Assembly: GCA_039566865.1 (NCBI GenBank)
Contig: CM076956.1
Coordinates: forward strand, 9,249,511-9,313,510
Reading direction: 5' to 3'
DNA from: Aurelia coerulea
Taxonomy: Eukaryota > Cnidaria > Scyphozoa > Semaeostomeae > Ulmaridae
Length of the DNA: 64,000 nucleotides
Notes under the pieces: generated by a model
Seen by the model: only the letters and a program-made list of their open reading frames with translations
The model's database searches: none
What the model was told of the DNA's origin: nothing
Position numbers and translations under genes: made by a program
Part shown: piece by piece, positions 24,044 to 35,724 of the stretch
Numbering within the stretch: the stretch's first letter is position 1
Layout of the letters: every line of letters begins with the position of its first letter

Positions 24044-24971
24044 ATTCGTTGACTGCCCCAGATAGCCTTGAACTTTGTAATTTAGTTTGAATTTTAGCAC
24101 TGACTTTGTTTGATGATCTGTATTGAAATTATTGAAATGAAAGCTTGTCAGTAGAAGATCAGCCGTAACTTTGTATATAAATGCGAGAGATGTCATTAAA
24201 CTGCTCACGAGAGAAACATGTTTATTCTCTGCTGTTATTATTTTAGTCGTTTGCATCTGCTGGCTGATTTTTGCTCACAAGCAGAAAAGTTTTTGCCAAT
24301 TCACTTTGTACCAGCAAAAATTGTTTCTACGGCGTTTTCGAATGGCCCAAGCCAAAAGAGTTTAGTCCCAGTTTTGAAGAGATCGTTTTCAAAGGTGAGC
24401 ATTCAAAAATTTTCCAAACGTTTAATTCGGGGTATGATTTATGATCTCGCTGCAGTTGTATGGCTTAGAATTCTGGCATGTCCAAGAAATTGCATCTTCT
24501 GTAACTGTTCCATCGGGACCTTTTTATCTAACAAGTCCCAAAATATAAAGTTCCAAATTCTAAAGAAATTTTAGGCTTGAGACATGCACCATACTAGGGG
24601 TTCATGTGCTGCAAACATTTTCGAAATCTGACAACAGAAAGCGAATATTGATTTTTAAAGTTGGCGCTATGTTTGCATGACCTGTGGGCTGCAGGGGCAT
24701 GGCACTGTTTTGATAAAAGTTTACATTTTCCCTTTGTTTAAATGTAAAGCTTCCTTTGCATTGTTCTAGGAATTCTTAGCAGCCAATCGGTCTTCCGCTG
24801 ACTGTTTCTTGAAAACCAATCAAAATACCTCCTTCGCTGTAGCCTCCTTTTGCGTCTCGAAAAAGAGGCTCCACAACAAGCGGTTGTGTTGGCTAGGCCC
24901 TTTTCTTGCAATATTGATGAACGAAGAACTGAAGAAGCACGCAATTCAGCGAAAGATAACCATTTGCAACG

Positions 24972-25064
24972 ATGGGCTCGATAATGGGAAAGGCGATGAA
25001 GGAGACGATGGACGAGAATATGAAAAAGACTCAAGAATTTATGCTTGCCTCTCAAAAAATGCAG
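24972..25064 (+). CDS. PLGRKT: PLGRKT exon 1
   Basis: Codes residues 1-31, beginning MGSIMGKAMKETMD and ending ASQKMQ. Donor gtaatg, phase 0. The Met at codon 5 is a possible alternative start, but the first ATG aligns better with the family. Confidence 0.9.
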
Positions 25065-28000
25065 GTAATGTATCATGATGATAACATTTGAGTGACTAGG
25101 CCCATCATAGGGATTCAGCAAGGACGGGAGTAATCTTACTGCCAAGACAAAACAGTTACCCCTAGCCTTCTTCAGAGGCGTACGCGGCACTCAAGGATTG
25201 AGGGGTGAAATTTTTTTACCACGCCCTTCATACGCTCGGAAAATGAGGGAAACGCCCTTTTTATATATCTTTCATCGTAAACATGGCTGCAATGAACACA
25301 AAATAGGCAGGATGATGATTTGTTGAATTTGCATTGAGAATTTATACCCATCATAGCAAGTTAATCTAGGAAAGTAAGCGAAGAACTGTTATTCGGTACA
25401 AACAGTAGTACGGCATTTCAAGTACGAATTACAAAATTGCTTTTCTTAGCTTTCCTGCGAAATGATTTGGCTGGTTGTTCGATTTTGATATTCAAGGAAA
25501 TGCTTCTTTTCACCGTCTTGTCCCAGTCTGCATAGTATGGCAGTTCTCGACGAGATCTCACGCGTGCAGACCAAGGAAGCAGTGGTGTGCTCCTGAAGGT
25601 CTGTAATTCCTTTGTTCTCAAAGTAGTGAACAAAAGATCTCATTCAAAATCGGCGTGCACACAAATTTTTGAAAAAAATCTCGTGCGTGCAGCTGCCACA
25701 TTCTGCAGACTGGGTCTTGTCTAGTCGGTCTATGTATGGCATCTTTTGCAAGAAGCTTTTTACCAAAGAAATCATGGCAGTTTGAATTATTTTAAATAGG
25801 CAGGTCAGAGTACAGCCTTTCAGATCATTTTGATGAGATTTTGTCAAGGAGCAGTAGCAAATATGGATCTCTATAGCCAATGGCACGTACACGCTAAGAC
25901 AAAGTTGTATCTTGAAATGAGTGGGTCTGGGGGCAAAGCCACTACTGTAGGAAAATTTTGAGAATGTGCATTCTCCTCTGGCTTAGAATGCCTCTCCCAA
26001 CATCGCTCAAGCATTTCTTAGAAACCCAAAACCTTGCTCTACCAAACCTTGACAAAACCATTCTCTCCTTGCTTTCAAGAATCTCAAAGACCATCGCTTG
26101 ACAGATCTGCCTGACCCCCCCCCCCTTAGGTACGAATTTTGTTGCATTTTTGTGTGAATCTTGAGGACCATCTTTTTGAAAGTGGAGGGGGGGTCTGGAC
26201 CATGCGCCACTGGCCTTCTTCATCCTCATACAAAAAATTGGGCTTTTAGGTTTGAACTCTTTTGGGTTGGCAAGATGGATAAATGAAAATGGTTGTGTTT
26301 GAAATATTAAATGGAGATTCCTGATTCAGAGGAGAATGCATATGCAAGCATGAATGTGGCATGTGTTTTCTGAAGATGCAATGTGCATGGAGGGAATACA
26401 GTTTAAAGGCTGAAGAAGGCCATGCAGATTCTTATCAACAACATTTTGTAAATTTTCGCTATAAATCTAACTGCTCTTCTGGTGAGAGCGCAGGTAGTGG
26501 GGGAGCATTTTCTGTGCACGCTTTGCAAACTTACCAACCAGTCTGGGGTCAGGCAGTAAACAGAAAGGGTCAAGAGAGAAATTAGGATGCTAATATCTAA
26601 CACAAGTAATTGTCTAACTCCTTTCATGAAATTATGGCACTTGCCCATCTGAGATTTAACTTTAAGAACAGTTCTACAATGGAAAAACTGAAAGAACCTT
26701 TGCATGCCCAATATCTCCACAAAACAGGCCATACTTTTCAGGTAGCACCAGATTTGCTATCAGAAGAAAATATACAGGCTACATTATTTATTTTTTGTAG
26801 ATGGATCGTCAGATGAACATGCAAAGGTTGATGATTGAAAAACAGATGGCATCACAAATAGCAAGAGCAAGAGAGATGTTTGATTGGGTGGGCTCATTTT
26901 ATGCCCTTGCATCCATTGGAATGTTTGTTGGGTAATGTCTTTGTCTTTAATTACTTGATATTCTTTTTGAATTTGGCAATTGGCTTGGAATCCTCTTTAA
27001 AACAAATTGAATTCTTGAGTGGTTTTAAAGTCTGTTTCTTATTAAATGTTAGGTGAGATTTGCAATAATATGAAATTGCTCAAATGCAACAGCTCTTACT
27101 TGATTGATTTTAGTGATTGGACATTTTTGCCTGACATTTCATTTCTCTTTCAATTATCATATATGGTGTGTTCTCTCTATCAGTGAAAGCACTGGCTTTT
27201 CAGGGGGCCATGTCAAGAATAGATAGTTACAAGAGAAAAACTAAAACTGCAATTAATTACAAAAGGTCTAAATTTAAAGAGCTACACGTTTTTTTTTTAT
27301 AAGAAACTTGGATCAGCACATAGTACTAAAAGTTTCTTAATTTCGCATGAAGATTTCGGTGTTTTAGTAGTAAAAGTTTCTTAATTAGTTTCTTATTTTG
27401 TGGGCCTAAAATTGTGGTATTGTTCGAAGTTGAGCCTTCTTCTCGACAATAAAAAAAAACGTGTATATCTAATTTGTAACATTTTTTATAAGACAAATTT
27501 AAGTACATACATCAAAATTGAAAGATGGCTGTGCTGTGGAGGCCATTTTATCAAGAAGATGTATCACTCTTGGCAGGAAGATTACAACTTGTCCCCCTAC
27601 CCACATCTTGTTGGCACTAAATGTTGTCAATGAGCCCTTGCCAAATTGATTCAACTTTTCAGATGGCTCAGCTTTTGAAAAGATTCAGTATCACTTCTTT
27701 GCTATTGTCAGTTCTTTCTCAGTCTGCAATGTTTTTCCTGGAGATTTCATCACTGTTGATAAGGAATGTTTGAAACACTACTGGGTAGAAAAAAACCACA
27801 ACATTTGACAAATTACTGCCTTCTGAGTAGCAAAGCAACACTGTTAGCAAATGTCTTCTGTAATAGCTGATGTATTCAATTAGATATTGAAATTTATATG
27901 ATTGAATTTGGCCACTCCATTCTGAAATTATGAGGGATACTTTTAAGGAGGCTCCTGTAAAAACCCTCAGAAAACAAGATGAAAGGGGTGATCAAATTTT

Positions 28001-29716
28001 GTCAGTTATCTCACCTCATAGAGATAACTTGAACATGTTATCCTCTTAGAAGGATGGAATACCTTTGGATAAATCTGTTATACTAGTGAAGGTGACTTTT
28101 TTATCCTCCCTAATGGATAGAACTTGGTAAAACCTGATATTCAATTCATAGCTCTAAAGCAGACATATTGGGAAATTTGATCACGATTTGAGGCCATTTT
28201 TCATGCTTTATGGATTGACGTTCTTGAGAAAATCCATCGTAAAATCAGACTGGAGTGACTGAATTCGGTTAGGAAAAATTCTAAAATCAATTGAGCATAT
28301 TGGTTATTACATAAGATATTGAAATCAATTACTTTTTTGATATTCAGCAAACAGATTTCAAGGCTGTACACGTTTTGTCAGACTCACCCACTAATTGTTG
28401 CTCACCCCAGGGGGGTACTCAGGCATATTTAGGATAGGGGTGCGTGCTCAGGCTGGGGTACAACGCATCAACCCAAAAAAATAATTTCTAGCATGCAAAT
28501 AGACCCAAACAAATAATTTTTCCGACCTTACATACCCAACAGTTATGAAGTCAGTATCTTAAATCTGCATAAAAGTGCCCTAACTGGAACTGATTAGATT
28601 TCTCATGATGTGTTTGGATATTTATGTTTGTTTGATTTTAGTACTGCTATTTGGCTCTAATTTTGTTTGTAATTATATTTTTCCCAATTTTGTACTTTTT
28701 CTCATATTTGAGACCCAAAAAGCTAAGCCAGAATTTCTTGAACCCAAAAAAATAACTGTACATTAAATCATTGACCCAAAAAAATAATCCTTGCCTAAAT
28801 TTTAGACCCAAAAAAGTAACCTGAACATCCCTATCCTGAATATACCAGAGTACCCCCCCTGGGTTGCTCACCCGTTGCTCAGCTGACAGTTTGACCTTGC
28901 ATGTACCTACCGTAATTCTTTTTACAGATTTTCAAAGACAAAGAAACCATCTGTATTAGTTCCTTTTGTCCCATTGTCATTTGTTGTTGCATATCAAGCA
29001 CATCTAGCATATGGAAACAAAATCCAAAGGATTAGAGGTGAGATCTTACAGTATTTTCTTCTTCAAAGCCACTTGACGGAAGCATATCGTAGTAGCCCTA
29101 ATACACAGTAAGCTATGAACTTGTAGTAGCAATAAAGATTTAATTTGAAAAAGAAAAGGCCACGATACCAGCGTCGAAGATGTTTGCAGTGACGAATAAA
29201 TTAATAAGTTTAAAGGCAGAAACACCGCAATACAACAAAAGCAACAGCAAATGGTTGAATAAATTTTATGCCAATATGAATCATTCCAAAATCGTTTGAA
29301 ATTATCTTTGACAGGTAAATTTGAACGTAAATACTTTGTTTATTGATAATGATGCTTTGAGAGTTGAAATATTAATCATGAAAGTTTAGATTTGCCTTCA
29401 CCTCCAAACGAGAGCCTCCTAAAGTGTAGCGAATATGTCGGCAATATATTTTGCTATTTATTGAGACAAAACAAGACAATTTAAGATCGCCTAATATGCA
29501 GATGAGTTCTACCAACAATTCATTCATCTAGCAGCAACATTATATTACAGTAATAAACTATTGCATGAATGAACTTTTGTACTTTACTATTTTTATATCT
29601 TGTCTTCTTCAGCTGAAGCTGAGCGCATTCTAGCCGAGGAAAAGGACTTGATTACATTACCAGGAGGTCCAGTGACCTTTGATGCTGTGGAGAAGGCTAG
29701 ACTGTCATCGAAGTAA
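24972..29716 (+). CDS. PLGRKT: Plasminogen receptor (KT) homologue, 4 exons
   Basis: Complete gene. Exons 24972-25064, 26801-26931, 28928-29037 and 29613-29716 are joined in frame by GT/AG introns and give 145 residues, against 147 in human PLGRKT. The family is a small integral membrane protein on the cell surface, where it binds plasminogen, and in mitochondria. Visible family features are the N-terminal MGSIMGKAMKETMDENMKK, the Met/Gln-rich helix (MDRQMNMQRLMIEKQMASQ), two membrane segments (GSFYALASIGMFVG; VLVPFVPLSFVVAYQAHLAY), and the tail AEAERILAEEKDLITLPGG with FDAVEKAR. The protein ends in lysine (LSSK), as in human, where the C-terminal Lys binds plasminogen kringles. The start was chosen because MGxI matches the family N terminus. 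Confidence 0.93.
26801..26931 (+). CDS. PLGRKT: PLGRKT exon 2
   Basis: Acceptor ttttttgtag, donor gtaatg, ends in phase 2. Codes the Met/Gln-rich amphipathic segment and the first membrane helix up to SIGMFVG. Confidence 0.92.
27781..28391. mobile_element. Family B DNA transposon, copy 3
   Basis: Left end ctgggtagaaaaaaacc (decayed), right end gactcaccca. The interior shares ggccactccattctgaaatt and ggaggctcctgtaaaaac with 7530-7590 and 8600-8670. Lies in PLGRKT intron 2, immediately followed by a different element. Confidence 0.65.
28406..28863. mobile_element. CCC(G/A)GGG family element, copy 3, with 8-bp target duplication
   Basis: Ends cccaggggggtactcagg and the inverse, gagtaccccccctggg, flanked by TTGCTCAC (28398-28405 and 28864-28871). 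The interior repeats the phrase gacccaaaaaaataa four or more times in both orientations. Internal sequence differs from the 10.4 and 30.8 kb copies, so it is a sister family. Confidence 0.82.
28928..29037 (+). CDS. PLGRKT: PLGRKT exon 3
   Basis: Acceptor ctttttacag, donor gtgaga. Codes FSKTKKPSVLVPFVPLSF and the second membrane segment. It starts 64 bases after the end of a transposable element (28406-28863). Confidence 0.92.
29613..29716 (+). CDS. PLGRKT: PLGRKT exon 4 and stop
   Basis: Acceptor tcttcttcag. Codes AEAERILAEEKDLITLPGG, then VTFDAVEKARLSSK and TAA at 29714-29716. The C-terminal lysine is conserved. Confidence 0.92.
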
Positions 29717-30034
29717 GACAAATTTTACGAATGTAATTTTTGATGTAATGGTAATGAACTATTTTACTAATTCTCTATAGGATTTACTCATGAGTTTACA
29801 ACATTCATCTTGGAGGAATTTTGGCATGAATTTTACATCAAAGTTCGGCCTCTAATGAATTCTGCAGGCAGCTATCCTTAGGTAATGACCGAGAGGGGGC
29901 AACTAATATGGTACTGGGAATATGTTAAAAGCGATCTGTCCCCTATTGTTCTGACCTTGGTTACTGCTTTATTTACCTTATTTACGCTGCAGCTAAATTT
30001 ATGCATCACTGAGTCTCTATGATCCTGATTTCTG

Positions 30035-30040
30035 AATAAA
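30035..30040 (+). terminator. Candidate polyadenylation signal for PLGRKT
   Basis: AATAAA about 320 bases after the PLGRKT stop codon, a plausible 3' UTR length. No transcript evidence. Confidence 0.4.
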
Positions 30041-30413
30041 GCGAAACACCAACTTCCAATAGAGATCTTTATCGATTTTATTTTCATTCATCGAAGGGGA
30101 CAGATTGCCTTTAAATGAATGGTGGTCACTCAGGAATCAAATGCATGGTGGTCAATAGTTTGTTTACTTGGTACGAACAACACTCTTGTTTCCAAGTATT
30201 CGTCTTTGGTGTAAACAAGAGGGACATTTTTAGAATTAAAAGTTTCCCGAATCGTATAATGTTCAAATGTATTATGGACAGATTTTGGACCCGGTATTTT
30301 GGAGAAATTCAGCTACATCTATTAACAGGCTTTCAGTAGAACTTTGCGTACACATTTTGCAGAATGTTTTCTGTTAAAAGGTTATCGAAAAGATTGAAGG
30401 TCATGACGCTCAT

Positions 30414-30605
30414 TGAAGGTGTCGTGGCGCAGTGGTGTAATCCTTTGACTTTGCAGCCAGAACAGTCAGATGGACAGGGCTCGATACCCGGTAGAGCCCA
30501 ACCACTTGAGTGTCATGACAAGGGGTCGTGGACTCGATTAGGTCTGCTCTACTTCTGCGATCCCAACACAAAACGCAAAAAACGCAACTTCACCTTCACC
30601 AAAAG
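30414..30605 (+). mobile_element. tRNA-derived SINE, copy 2
   Basis: Better preserved than the copy at 22572. A-box-like tggcgcagtgg at about 30424, and B-box-like gggctcgatacccgg at about 30478. The shared body is ccacttgagtgtcatgacaa and gtggactcgattaggtc. Its tail is A-rich then cttcacc. The spacing of A and B boxes suits an internal RNA polymerase III promoter. Confidence 0.78.
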
Positions 30606-30829
30606 GTCGAGATTTTATACCTTGTGCTGCAGCACATCCCTAATCAAATCCATGTCAATTAACAAGTCCGTTGGGATCGTTTCGTTTCTTACGGTATTTT
30701 ATGCTAGAGTTTGCCATCCGTTCTAACACATGTTCCAAAATTCATGCCAAAATTCAACCACTGTATATATGCATACGTATTTTATTCTCATGTCTTGGAT
30801 ACATTGTATACACACTAATGCACTGATTC

Positions 30830-31159
30830 CCCGGGGGGGGGGGGGGGGGGGTACTTGACTTAAATTTGTACGGGGGTGTGCCCACGAAAAAATTTTTTTT
30901 TACCCTGCTCCAGAATTTTTCGCTCAAAATGATAACCTGTTCTAGAAAAAATTGGCGAAAAGTATACTCAAAAACATGAAATTTGACCGAAAAATGACCC
31001 GATCTAGCAGAATATTCCCCTTTAACGTGTTTTGACAACCTGCTCTAGAAAAATTGCCTCATTTTGATACCCTGTGCTAGAAAAAATTGGTGAAAACGAT
31101 ACCCTTAAAAACGGCACATCCCCGTCGGACAAATATACTAAGTACCCCCCCCCCCCGGG
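30830..31159. mobile_element. CCC(G/A)GGG...GTACTTGAC family element, copy 2
   Basis: Ends cccggggg...gtacttgac and aagtaccccc...cccggg. Flanked by the 8-bp duplication ACTGATTC (30822-30829 and 31160-31167). The interior matches 10439-10761 along its length in the same orientation. Confidence 0.86.
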
Positions 31160-31376
31160 ACTGATTCTTTAGAATTTAATCCCTTTTTCCTTAATCTTCT
31201 CGTTTTACTTAGTCTTTAATGTCTGCAGTCTGTCAGCTGTCTCTGCTCCACAAAACCCCCGATGAAACCTTCACAAATGGCACCCAAGGATGTTAGTAAA
31301 AGGTGACACGCGAAGGCTTCTTACTCGTGTTAAGGCTTTGCCCTGGCTACCTTTTACGGACCATGTGCAGTACAAG

Positions 31377-32097
31377 GTGAGTCAAAAATAAGTTATCAAG
31401 TTTGGCGGGCTGTGGAATAAAAAGTATGCAGCCGATGTTCAAAACTGAAATGTTAATCTATCAGCCAAGGGCTAACTTGGATATGAAAATTTAGTTTCAT
31501 AGAATCACTTATCATTTAGATTACTAGGAAATCAGGAAAATGCTGGTAAGGGGTTTGTGAGGGAACGAGAATTCCATGTTCGATTCTGGTCCATGATTTA
31601 CTTGCCATTGAAATTTGAATTCAATACAATTGTCAGTTTCAAAAGTGGAATTTAAATTTCAATGGCAAGTAAATCATGGACCAGAATCAAATTTGGAATT
31701 CTCGTTCCCATACAAATCCCTTGCTAGCATTTTCCAAACTTCCGGGTCTGAAAGATGAGTGATGTTGCCTAACAAAATGTTCACATTTAAAGCAAGTGTG
31801 CAATGGTAAATAGGCTCCTCTATAAATAAAGCAAAGAAATGACTCAGACACAGCATTGTTTCTTAGCAAAATAAAAATCTCATTCTTAGGCAAGCTCTTT
31901 GTTGGCATTGTGTGTAACTTTGCTTTGAATGGGGTATTTTTAGATTTTCTGCTCTCTGCAAATGCAAGCTTTTAACCTTGCACAAACCCTTTAAGTTAGC
32001 CTGTGAAATGATGGATTAACATTTCAATTTTGCATATCAGCCACGTACTTTTCGTTACACAGCCCGTCAATTGCTTTAACTTTTTTGACTCACTGGG
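31377..32097. mobile_element. Family A inverted-repeat transposon, copy 1
   Basis: Left end ggtgagtcaaaaataagtta, right end the inverse, ttttttgactcactgggt. The arms are long, with gaaatgttaatct near each end and a central palindrome (ggtccatgatttacttgcca and its inverse at 31660-31683). Copy 2 is at 43843-44713. The right end overlaps the final bases after the GPCR stop codon. Confidence 0.8.
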
Positions 32098-32104
32098 TAA
32101 AGTG

Positions 32105-32968
32105 TCAGAGATTCCTCCATGATTTCCGCTGTCCAACTCGTCCAACAAACAACCCTTGCTTCTTTCGCTTCGAGCTCAAATCGACTCCAATCACCAAGCA
32201 AAACAAAGGTTGTAGTATGTACAAACCAGTGCAGAACAATGACAACAAACCCACTGCCATCTTTGTCTTGTCAGCTGGAAACGTCAACTCCAAACTGACT
32301 CGAACCACTCCAGCTATTGCTGCAAGAATGCCACAGAATGCAATAAAAAATGCGGTCTTCATCACTTTAGCATCAAGCCTTTGCAAAGCACGGCCGATGC
32401 CACCGAGCTTCTTTGCCAAATTTAGCCGGCTGTTCCATCTCTTGCTGATAAATGCAAAGCCAACGGAGTTGATGATTATTGATAATGCGTTTAACACGAG
32501 TGTGAAATAGGCCTTTATGCTGCTATCCTTGTAGCTACATAGGAATACAATAGCTGATACACTGCCAATAAGAACGCTTGCTAACACTAGACATCTATGG
32601 ATCATGTCTGTAGGCAATGCTTTGTATTGCAGTGGTGATGTCACTTCGATTAGTCTATCTGCAGTCAAAGACAGCACGCTAAACATGTGGAATATATACA
32701 CACCACCTATAATTATATTGGTTGATTTCTCGAAGCTTCGACCATGGAATGAGTGCCATGCAACCCACCATAAACACGTGATAAAGCACAACATGACACG
32801 TGATATATTTATGCTGCCAAGCAACCATGTTTGTGAACTGAAGGTCTTCTCGATTCTCATGAAATGAAATGTTAGGACATTCAAAACAAGTGCAATTACA
32901 GCAAGGATAATACCGAGGATTGGTAAGTAAATAATGTTCTCCTTACTTATGAGAGTTAAATGCTTCAT
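32105..32968 (-). CDS. Intronless class-A-like seven-transmembrane receptor (orphan GPCR)
   Basis: Single-exon 287-residue frame with an ATG start. Seven hydrophobic segments are visible at about residues 12-35 (IILAVIALVLNVLTF), 45-73, 86-108, 125-147, 151-175, 200-226 and 237-264. Rhodopsin-family landmarks are decayed or partial: an Asn in TM1 (LNVLTF), a DRL in place of DRY after TM3 (SLTADRLIEVTSPLQY), and QPLFC where NPxxY is expected in TM7. The TM3 cysteine is not apparent. Cnidarian genomes carry large families of such intronless receptors, and the ligand is unknown. The tail is short and basic (SSKRKKQGL). The stop codon abuts a transposable element, so the C terminus may be altered. 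Confidence 0.8.
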   Translation of the reverse strand: MKHLTLISKENIIYLPILGIILAVIALVLNVLTFHFMRIEKTFSSQTWLLGSINISRVMLCFITCLWWVAWHSFHGRSFEKSTNIIIGGVYIFHMFSVLSLTADRLIEVTSPLQYKALPTDMIHRCLVLASVLIGSVSAIVFLCSYKDSSIKAYFTLVLNALSIIINSVGFAFISKRWNSRLNLAKKLGGIGRALQRLDAKVMKTAFFIAFCGILAAIAGVVRVSLELTFPADKTKMAVGLLSLFCTGLYILQPLFCLVIGVDLSSKRKKQGLFVGRVGQRKSWRNL

Positions 32969-33249
32969 GATATCTCCGTGGTGCTTATCAGTAACTGACT
33001 ACTTGTGTTTAGCAGGCGTACAAGTATGTGATATTTCTCCTTTATTTTGCTATGGTATATTAATGATCGATTTCAATGTGTTAGTTTACTTGGATCCTAT
33101 TTGCCTTGAATCCTTTTCCCGTATCAAATGTTCTAGATGTTCCATTTGTCTGTCATGGATAACACAACACAACGCTTCTTTTCTTTCCCTTCAAATGGCA
33201 CTCTTTGAACGGCTTTTGGTCCGTTGCTACTGCTTTTTTCTGAGATAAC

Positions 33250-33645
33250 TCTTCCTTTGCAATGCTAAATCAATGCACTGACATACGTCATTTTCATATG
33301 TTCTGGTAAAATGTTTTGAAGAATTTCTGTGGATGGAAATATAGACAGATACCTGAGCTATTTCTTCTTTTGCAGTGCTAGATCATCATTTTCTGACAGA
33401 TTTCACTTTTATATTGGTTGTTGAATTGTTTTGGAGAGATTTGCTGGATAGCAATATAGACAGACAGTCTACTCACATAATACTCAGTAATAGTCCTGTT
33501 TGTATCTAAGGCATTTCTTCTTTTGCATTGCTAAATCATCATTTTGTGACAAACATTACTTTACGGGCTGTTGAAATGTGTTGAAGAACTTTGCTGGATA
33601 CCAATATAGATAGCCTACTCACCAATACAGTACGTAATAGCAATG
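33250..33645. repeat. Decayed tandem array 1 upstream of the GPCR
   Basis: Units restart at about 33251, 33363 and 33515 with cttc(c/t)tttgcaatgctaaat, followed by gaa.ttgctggat..caatatagacag. Period is about 110-150 bases and irregular. Confidence 0.65.
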
Positions 33646-35059
33646 CAGATAACAATATCGATCTTCCATTTCTTTGATCTTCCAGCATAATGCCAAAATC
33701 AATCTGTAAAGGAATGTGTGTTCATTCTTGTTTATTAAAGTTGTGAAGATAGAACAAATTTGGTAACTCTAGCTGTTACTTTGCTCTGTTTGATTCTGTA
33801 AATCATGCTTCACCGCAACCTCTGCTGTTGTTGGCTCCCAATTGGCGTTCTGATGAACTTTATATACAACTTGATCAAACTCACGCTTTTTCAAGAACAA
33901 ACTTTCGTTGTGGAATTCTTCAAAACTTCAGTAACAATAACAATCTTCTTCCAGAATCGAAGAGTGTTTGATAGTGTCTCTCATTTTATCCATCATGTGA
34001 CTGTCTTTGTGTTATTGTGCTTTACTATGAATCGTTGTCACTTTCTTAATCTGAGAGTTGCGTTTTTTCTTTAGCGAGATCTACAAGTACTGCTTTGTAA
34101 TCAACTCTTGAAATTCCCTGCATAATCTTCACATTTACTTCTGTACTCTTTCTCTCTCGTTCTCTAAGACTTAGATGAACAGAATTCTGTGGCGGGATCA
34201 GTGTTTGTAACTTTAATGATTACCTTGTTAGATTCAGAAACTGCCGTTTCTTTTTGCTGAATGTACTTCAAATTTATCAACAACTCTTTAGATGCAGCAC
34301 AAAATAACTTGAATGTTGCTGGAATCTTCTTTAACTGCCTCTACTTGGTCTTGAACAAAAATTTATAAACGTATCAAGAAGTCGGCTTCTTTGTTGATCT
34401 GATTCACGACAGCAATTACTCTTGTAGTCAGTCGACTTGTTCGAAATTAGGTTATAATGCTGAACTTTTTCTTCTATTTTCTTCAAATTCAACGTATGCA
34501 AAACAAGTTAATTGGCTTTATTTACTTGTGGTTTTCATGGCAGACCTTTTAAGGTTCGTCTGCTCATTAAGCTTCAGCAGCTGAGGCAAATATTTCATCA
34601 AACTTTGATAAAAATACTACTTAACAACCATAAGAGCATTGGGTATTTTCTGCAGACAAAATGGTAATTGATTGAGCTTTCGAGATCAAGCTTCATCCGA
34701 AAATAATTTTCAAATTATTTGGAGGATCAATTCAGATTTCCGAAACCGTTGGCACAAAGCTGCTTTCTGCAAGATCTTTAATGTTTTGTGTCTGCAATAG
34801 CCTTCAGCTCTCTGTCAATTCAATGGCTGCTGTCCATCGTTGACAGTGACGAGTGGTACAGTTAAGGAATCCGTTTCTGTTTCTGGATCTTTTTTCTTGA
34901 AGCTTTCATTAATTTGTTGTGTCGTGCGTGGTATTTTGCTCTCTGCAAATTCAAATGCAATCCACATCCGACGGCGGTTTGAATTGCAGGCAAGGCAGCA
35001 ACAAATCGATTTATGTTTGCAAGTCATGCTTTCCTCTTATATACAATTTTGAATTTTTG

Positions 35060-35690
35060 ATGAACTGATAGCTGGGTGAAATGTCTGTAGTGATTGCCGC
35101 TGATTTTGTTATAAACCTGGCTTTGGAGAACATACACTATAGTATGTACCATGTTCCATACCCGTAATGTAGCACAGATAAGTAGCAACTGCTTTCCAAA
35201 GACGAACACCTTGCAAACTATGTTGATGATCTGATCACAAATTACCCTCGTGCTGAAACTGTCGTACACTATCATATTTCATAGCAATGACATAGCTCTG
35301 ATAAGTAAAAGCTTTCCAAAGCCAAACACCTTACAAAGTATGTTGACGATCTCATCATAAATGGCCCACATACTGAATTTATCATAAACTTGGGCCTCGA
35401 GAGCATGCACTGTCATATACTGTCATGTTGCATAGCCACAACGTAGCACTGATAAGTAATAAATTTCCAAAGCCAAACACCTTGCAAATTACGTTGACGA
35501 TCTCATCACGAATAACCCATAAACTTAATTTATCATAAATTTGGCCCTTGAGAATGTAATGTCATATACTATCATGTTGCTTAGCCATAACATAGCTCTG
35601 ATAAGTACTAAATTTCCAAAGCCGAACACCTTGCAAGCTATGTTGACGATCTCATAATAAATGACATTCACAGTGAATGTGCAGTAATGC
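35060..35690. repeat. Decayed tandem array 2 upstream of the GPCR
   Basis: Four units, each containing ttccaaagccgaacaccttg, then tatgttgacgatctcatca and tgtcatatactatcatgttg. The ttccaaag anchors are at 35194, 35314, 35465 and 35614, so the period is 120 then about 150. Confidence 0.78.
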
Positions 35691-35724
35691 TGATATCTGG
35701 TTACTTGCAAAGCCTTTCTCTGCG

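Larger units (their letters stand above)
19622..24971. other. Intergenic region between LDLR-like gene and PLGRKT
   Basis: Holds the 3' UTR of the LDLR-like gene (end not determined), then a dense block of mobile DNA: 20020-20139, 20201-20378, 20398-20944, a SINE at 22572-22763, 23055-23318 and 23902-24043. No coding region with protein-like composition was recognised. Short open frames in this stretch look fortuitous. Confidence 0.6.
29717..32104. other. Intergenic region between PLGRKT and the GPCR
   Basis: Contains the presumed PLGRKT 3' UTR, a SINE (30414-30605), a CCCGGGG-type element (30830-31159) and a GTGAGTCA-ended element (31377-32097) that abuts the 3' side of the GPCR reading frame. 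No other gene recognised. Confidence 0.6.

Noticed and set aside
25942..26345. Open frames of about 70-95 codons and a short inverted box (atgcattctcctctg) in PLGRKT intron 1
   Set aside because: No protein similarity recognised, and the inverted match is only about 14 bases; insufficient for a gene or a firm element call.
30414..30500. A functional tRNA gene
   Set aside because: A- and B-box-like sequences are present, but no cloverleaf acceptor stem or anticodon arm can be built, and a second copy shares the non-tRNA body; this is a SINE.
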